From: CAYFJO01 sp964343305
Lineage (GTDB): Bacteria; Planctomycetota; Planctomycetia; Pirellulales; Pirellulaceae
DNA: 64,000 nt
Direction of reading: 5' to 3'
Assembly: GCA_964343305.1 (NCBI GenBank)
Contig: CAYFJO010000003.1
Span: forward strand, 1 to 64,000
Numbering within the stretch: the stretch's first letter is position 1; the number at the start of each line of letters is the position of its first letter. The notes beneath the pieces are model-generated. The model ran no database searches and was not told the origin of the DNA. It saw only the letters and a program-made list of their open reading frames with translations. Positions 60,896-64,000 of this stretch are shown one piece after another. The translations under genes were made by a program, and so were the position numbers.

Positions 60896-63502
60896 ATGCC
60901 TGCCATATTCCCAATTCCCACCGGACGCGTCAGCGGTCAACTGATTCATCAACGATTGATATCGCATTTGAACGCGACCCAGATCAACGTTTTGAAACTG
61001 CAGAACCAGCTTAGCACCGGTCAACGCCTGGCATTGCCCAGCGAAGATCCCGCCGCCGCCGGTCGCGGGATCTTGATGCAGCGTTTGATCGAACAGAAGA
61101 CACAAGCCAAGTCCAATCTCGTCACGAGCAATTCGTTTCTGTCCGCGGCCGACAACGCGTTGGCCAGCGTTTCGCAATCGTTGATCAATATCCGCGGGAC
61201 GGCTGTCACGATGGCTGATTCGACGACCTCGTCCGATCAACGAGAAGCGGCGATTGTGGAAATCCAGCGGACGTTGGAGCAGCTTGTGAACGTCGGCAAT
61301 GAGAAGTTTCGGGGCCGTTACTTGTTCTCTGGTGCAAGTTCGCATGTCAAACCGTTTTCGTTCGAGAGTTCCAATGTCGTGTACCATGGCAACGAAGGGG
61401 ACCTGCCCAGCTTTGTCGACCTTCAACATCTGGCGAGTACGAACACAACCGGCAGCGAGGTTTTCGGAGCCATTTCGCCCGAAGTGAAAAGCTCGGTCGA
61501 TCTGAATCCCGTGCTTACGGAAACCACTCGACTTGCCGACCTGCTCTCCGGAACGGGTCTCGAACGAGGAAGTCTATCGATTTCCGACGGGACTTTGACC
61601 AGCATCATTGACTTAACCTCGGCCGAAACGTTGGGCGATGTCAAGCGTTTGATCGAATCCAATCCACCCGCCGGACGCGACATCTCGGTAACGCTGACCG
61701 ACACCGGTTTGGTCGTCGACATCGATAATCCTGGCGGTGGAAATCTGACGATCAAGGAAGTTCAAGACGGCAAGGTCGCGGCGAGCTTTGGCATCTTGAA
61801 CGAATTGGGATCGGGCGTCGGTCCCATCACTGGGACGGACCTCAATCCGCAACTTCGCCGCACCACCGATCTGAACGAGATTCTTGGCGTTCGCTCGCAA
61901 GCCACGTTGGCGTTTGCCGCCGAAGCGGTGTTGAGTGGGTTCGATAACTCCTCGGCCAGAATCCAACTGAACGCGTCGACTCCTGGAGCGACACTGGAAG
62001 ATGTCAAAGTTCAGTTTCAAGCGGTCAACGGGCTGGGGTTCGGTAACGAGGTGGCAACGTATGACGCGACCGCCCGAACTTTGACCATTCAAGTGGATGA
62101 CTTCTTTACGACGACAACAACCAATATCGCCGCGGCGATCGCGGCGGAAGGAACTTTCAACGCGACCTCCGGCGCTTCTGCGTCGATCAATGGAGCGAGT
62201 GCCAATGATCTCGCCGTTACGGCCATCACCGCGTCGGACAAGGTTCAGATTCGAGCGACCGACCCTGGTCCACTCTTTAATGGAACAAATATCTCTGTCG
62301 TCACGCAGACGGGGATCGGCGCCGTTCCGATTATCAACTACGACAGCGTCGGCCAAACGCTCACGCTCACGGTAGACAATGCTCGTTTCACATCGTTGGA
62401 CGACATCGCATCGGCCATCAACGGTTTGGCCGAATTCAGTGCCGAAATTGATGCCGACGGCGACGGTCGCATCAATGGAACGAGCGCCGCCGACACGACT
62501 GCAACGGCGACAACCGCTGGTGGCAGCGGAGTCAACTTCGATCAGAATTCAGGCCTGCAAATCACCAACGGCGGCCAAACACACACGCTCTCGTTCACCT
62601 CTGCCCAGACCGTGGAGGATGTGCTGAACATTCTGAACGATTCCGACGCCAACGTCTTGGCCGAGATCAATGCCAACGGCACCAGCATCAATATTCGTTC
62701 GCGACTAAGCGGCAGTGATTTTCAAATCGGCGAAAACGGCGGAACGACGGCCGCGGAACTGGGCATCCGCACATTTGTTCGCGACACAAGGTTGACGGAC
62801 CTCAATCACGGTTTCGGAGTCGCTTCCACCAACGGCACCGACTTTACAATCCGTCGCAACGACGGCACCGACTTGGACATCGACATTTCCAACGCCACCA
62901 CGATCGGCGACGTTTTAGACCTGATCAACAACCACGTCGACAATTTGAACCCGGCAACTCGTGTGGTCGCCCAGTTGGCCACGTTTGGCAACGGCATCGA
63001 ACTGGTGGACGCCACCCCAGCCGGCGATCAGCTCACCGTCACCAAAGCCACACTCAGCCACGCCGCGATCGATCTTGGCCTGATTCCGGTTGGTCAAGAT
63101 CAAGCCAGCCCTACAAATCCCGGCGGCGACCCCGAAATCATAACCGGTCGCGACACAAATCCGTTGGAAACCAAGAGCGCGTTCACATCGTTAATTCGGC
63201 TGTCCGATGCTCTGACAAGTTTCGACCTCCCCCAAATCCAGCGTGCTTCCGCCATGCTGGACGATGACATCACCCGTCTAAACTTCGCTCGCGCCGAAGT
63301 GGGAGTGCGCGGACAAATGCTTGACCAGCTTCAGCAGCAACTAGACATCGAAGAGGTCCAAATCCGTGACACGTTGTCCCAAGACCTCGAAGTCAACATC
63401 GCGGAAGCCATCTCGCAACTCATCGCCCAACAAGCCGCCCAGCAGGCAACGCTTCAATTAGTCGGCCAGACGTTCCAATCTTCGTTGCTTGACTTCATCT
63501 AA
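60896..63502 (+). CDS. flgL: Oversized flagellar hook-associated protein 3 (FlgL)
   Basis: 868 residues from the ATG at 60896; the open frame before it is repeat sequence. Usual FlgL is 300-400 residues. The flagellin-like ends are clear: 'NQLSTGQRLALPSEDPAAAG' and 'QRTLEQLVNVGNEKFRGRYL' at the start, 'LNFARAEVGVRGQMLDQLQQ' and 'EVNIAEAISQLIAQQAAQQA' at the end. Residues about 190-750 are an inserted beta-rich, Thr/Asn/Gly-rich region with several flagellin-IN-type units (for example 'HTLSFTSAQTVEDVLNILND' and 'DLDIDISNATTIGDVLDLIN'). No clear ribosome site. It would place large domains on the outside of the junction. Confidence 0.9.
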   Translation: MPAIFPIPTGRVSGQLIHQRLISHLNATQINVLKLQNQLSTGQRLALPSEDPAAAGRGILMQRLIEQKTQAKSNLVTSNSFLSAADNALASVSQSLINIRGTAVTMADSTTSSDQREAAIVEIQRTLEQLVNVGNEKFRGRYLFSGASSHVKPFSFESSNVVYHGNEGDLPSFVDLQHLASTNTTGSEVFGAISPEVKSSVDLNPVLTETTRLADLLSGTGLERGSLSISDGTLTSIIDLTSAETLGDVKRLIESNPPAGRDISVTLTDTGLVVDIDNPGGGNLTIKEVQDGKVAASFGILNELGSGVGPITGTDLNPQLRRTTDLNEILGVRSQATLAFAAEAVLSGFDNSSARIQLNASTPGATLEDVKVQFQAVNGLGFGNEVATYDATARTLTIQVDDFFTTTTTNIAAAIAAEGTFNATSGASASINGASANDLAVTAITASDKVQIRATDPGPLFNGTNISVVTQTGIGAVPIINYDSVGQTLTLTVDNARFTSLDDIASAINGLAEFSAEIDADGDGRINGTSAADTTATATTAGGSGVNFDQNSGLQITNGGQTHTLSFTSAQTVEDVLNILNDSDANVLAEINANGTSINIRSRLSGSDFQIGENGGTTAAELGIRTFVRDTRLTDLNHGFGVASTNGTDFTIRRNDGTDLDIDISNATTIGDVLDLINNHVDNLNPATRVVAQLATFGNGIELVDATPAGDQLTVTKATLSHAAIDLGLIPVGQDQASPTNPGGDPEIITGRDTNPLETKSAFTSLIRLSDALTSFDLPQIQRASAMLDDDITRLNFARAEVGVRGQMLDQLQQQLDIEEVQIRDTLSQDLEVNIAEAISQLIAQQAAQQATLQLVGQTFQSSLLDFI

Positions 63503-63544
63503 CCCAAGTCACCGTGACCAATGACGTGCGGCAAGGGTTACGCC

Positions 63545-64000
63545 TCATGGAGTACGCACCGCACGAATGTCAGTGGGCGGGGTCTGGCCTTTGGGAATGA
63601 AACTTGTGTACTGCTTCCCTTTCATTCGTGATTGCCAATCAGCTCGTGCCGCGGCGACTAGCTTGGGGTCTTCCAGCAAGTCAAGTGCTGTGACGGCCAG
63701 TGTCTTGGCTGCGTAGATGATCCCCTTTTCACCGATCGAATGGCCAATGCAGGCGACGTTTTGCCAACTGTGTCCGGGGCTGTCCGCCGCGAAGCAGGTT
63801 GTTCGCAAGCCGCCGGTCGGCACGCGCCAACTGATGTCACCCACGTCTGTCGACCCCTTGCTGGGCGGCGAATTGATGCTGTCGCGGTGAACGCGGTTGT
63901 CAATCGCCAACTCAAATTCGGTTCCAAACTGCTCCGTGAGGGGTGCTTGAAGCCGGCGGGCGAATAACTCTTCTTCTGGCGTAAATGTCGGCGTTCCAAT
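63545..64000 (-). CDS. C-terminal part of an M20-family peptidase/amidohydrolase, AbgB-like (cut by window edge)
   Basis: The frame stays open to base 64000, so the N-terminus is outside the window; the visible 151 residues begin 'IGTPTFTPEEELFARR'. 'SKGSTDVGDISWRVPTGGLR' and 'SPGHSWQNVACIGHSIGEKG' match the end of AbgB/M20-type peptidases, which hydrolyse aminobenzoyl-glutamate or other amides with two zinc ions; the last His/Asp ligands lie in this part. It is convergent with flgL (42-base gap) and is unrelated to flagella. Confidence 0.82.
   Translation of the reverse strand: MGTPTFTPEEELFARRLQAPLTEQFGTEFELAIDNRVHRDSINSPPSKGSTDVGDISWRVPTGGLRTTCFAADSPGHSWQNVACIGHSIGEKGIIYAAKTLAVTALDLLEDPKLVAAARADWQSRMKGKQYTSFIPKGQTPPTDIRAVRTP

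Noticed and set aside
1..64000. CRISPR arrays, rRNA, prophage or insertion sequences
   Set aside because: No regularly spaced direct repeats with unique spacers, no rRNA-like stretches, and no integrase, transposase or phage structural gene was found in any frame.

Overview
The window looks like a chromosomal piece of a planctomycete, most likely Pirellulales/Pirellulaceae. Evidence: a secreted protein with an SHD1-type N-terminus, a DUF1571 protein, a sulfatase beside a PhoD-type phosphatase, Tat/Sec-exported enzymes with twin-arginine starts, a PQQ-type propeller, and an FHA + J-like + kinase protein carrying the 'DPYHRWLGIPP' stretch typical of planctomycete kinases. Base composition is moderately G+C-rich. 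No rRNA, convincing tRNA, CRISPR array, insertion sequence or prophage was seen. These family calls rest on motif recognition by eye, not on a database search.

Layout. 1-20000 is a cell-surface/exopolysaccharide and hydrolase region: tail of a TPR protein, CpsB-type phosphatase, PhoD phosphatase, sulfatase, two adjacent amidohydrolase-type proteins (three such domains, two without the HxH metal motif), WecB epimerase, an SHD1 protein divergent from an Hsp70/FHA-like membrane protein pair, then a WbuB-like glycosyltransferase, a sugar-nucleotide epimerase and AsnB. 20300-29200 holds ribD, a HEAT lipoprotein, an alpha/beta hydrolase, a DUF1571 protein, a metallo-beta-lactamase-fold hydrolase coupled to a CPBP protease, a PQQ propeller protein and a Tat-exported amidase. 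29400-41100 holds a pseudokinase, a TIM-barrel isomerase-like protein with an esterase, a zinc-ribbon protein, a beta-propeller, miaA, hisE, an ankyrin protein, cmk and a 950-residue GH38-like protein. 41700-47830 is a three-gene cluster headed by a PilM-like protein fused to a membrane-anchored domain. 47880-53330 holds an LptF/LptG permease, a PLP aminotransferase, a ComF protein, a DUF502 protein and hemC.

53500-63500 is a flagellar cluster in the order flgF-flgG-flgA-flgH-flgI-flgJ-flgN-flgK-flgL, all on the plus strand. A near-consensus sigma-54 promoter lies 59 bases before flgF. FlgH has no visible lipobox, FlgJ has only the rod-binding domain, and FlgL is more than twice its usual size. 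A truncated M20-type (AbgB-like) peptidase gene enters from the right edge.

The spaces between genes are full of dispersed palindromes of several families. In two families the stems differ between copies by paired changes that keep base pairing, which points to selection on, or a mobility mechanism recognising, the folded form. These elements also extend several reading frames upstream in a misleading way, so many starts below were moved to internal ATG/GTG codons.
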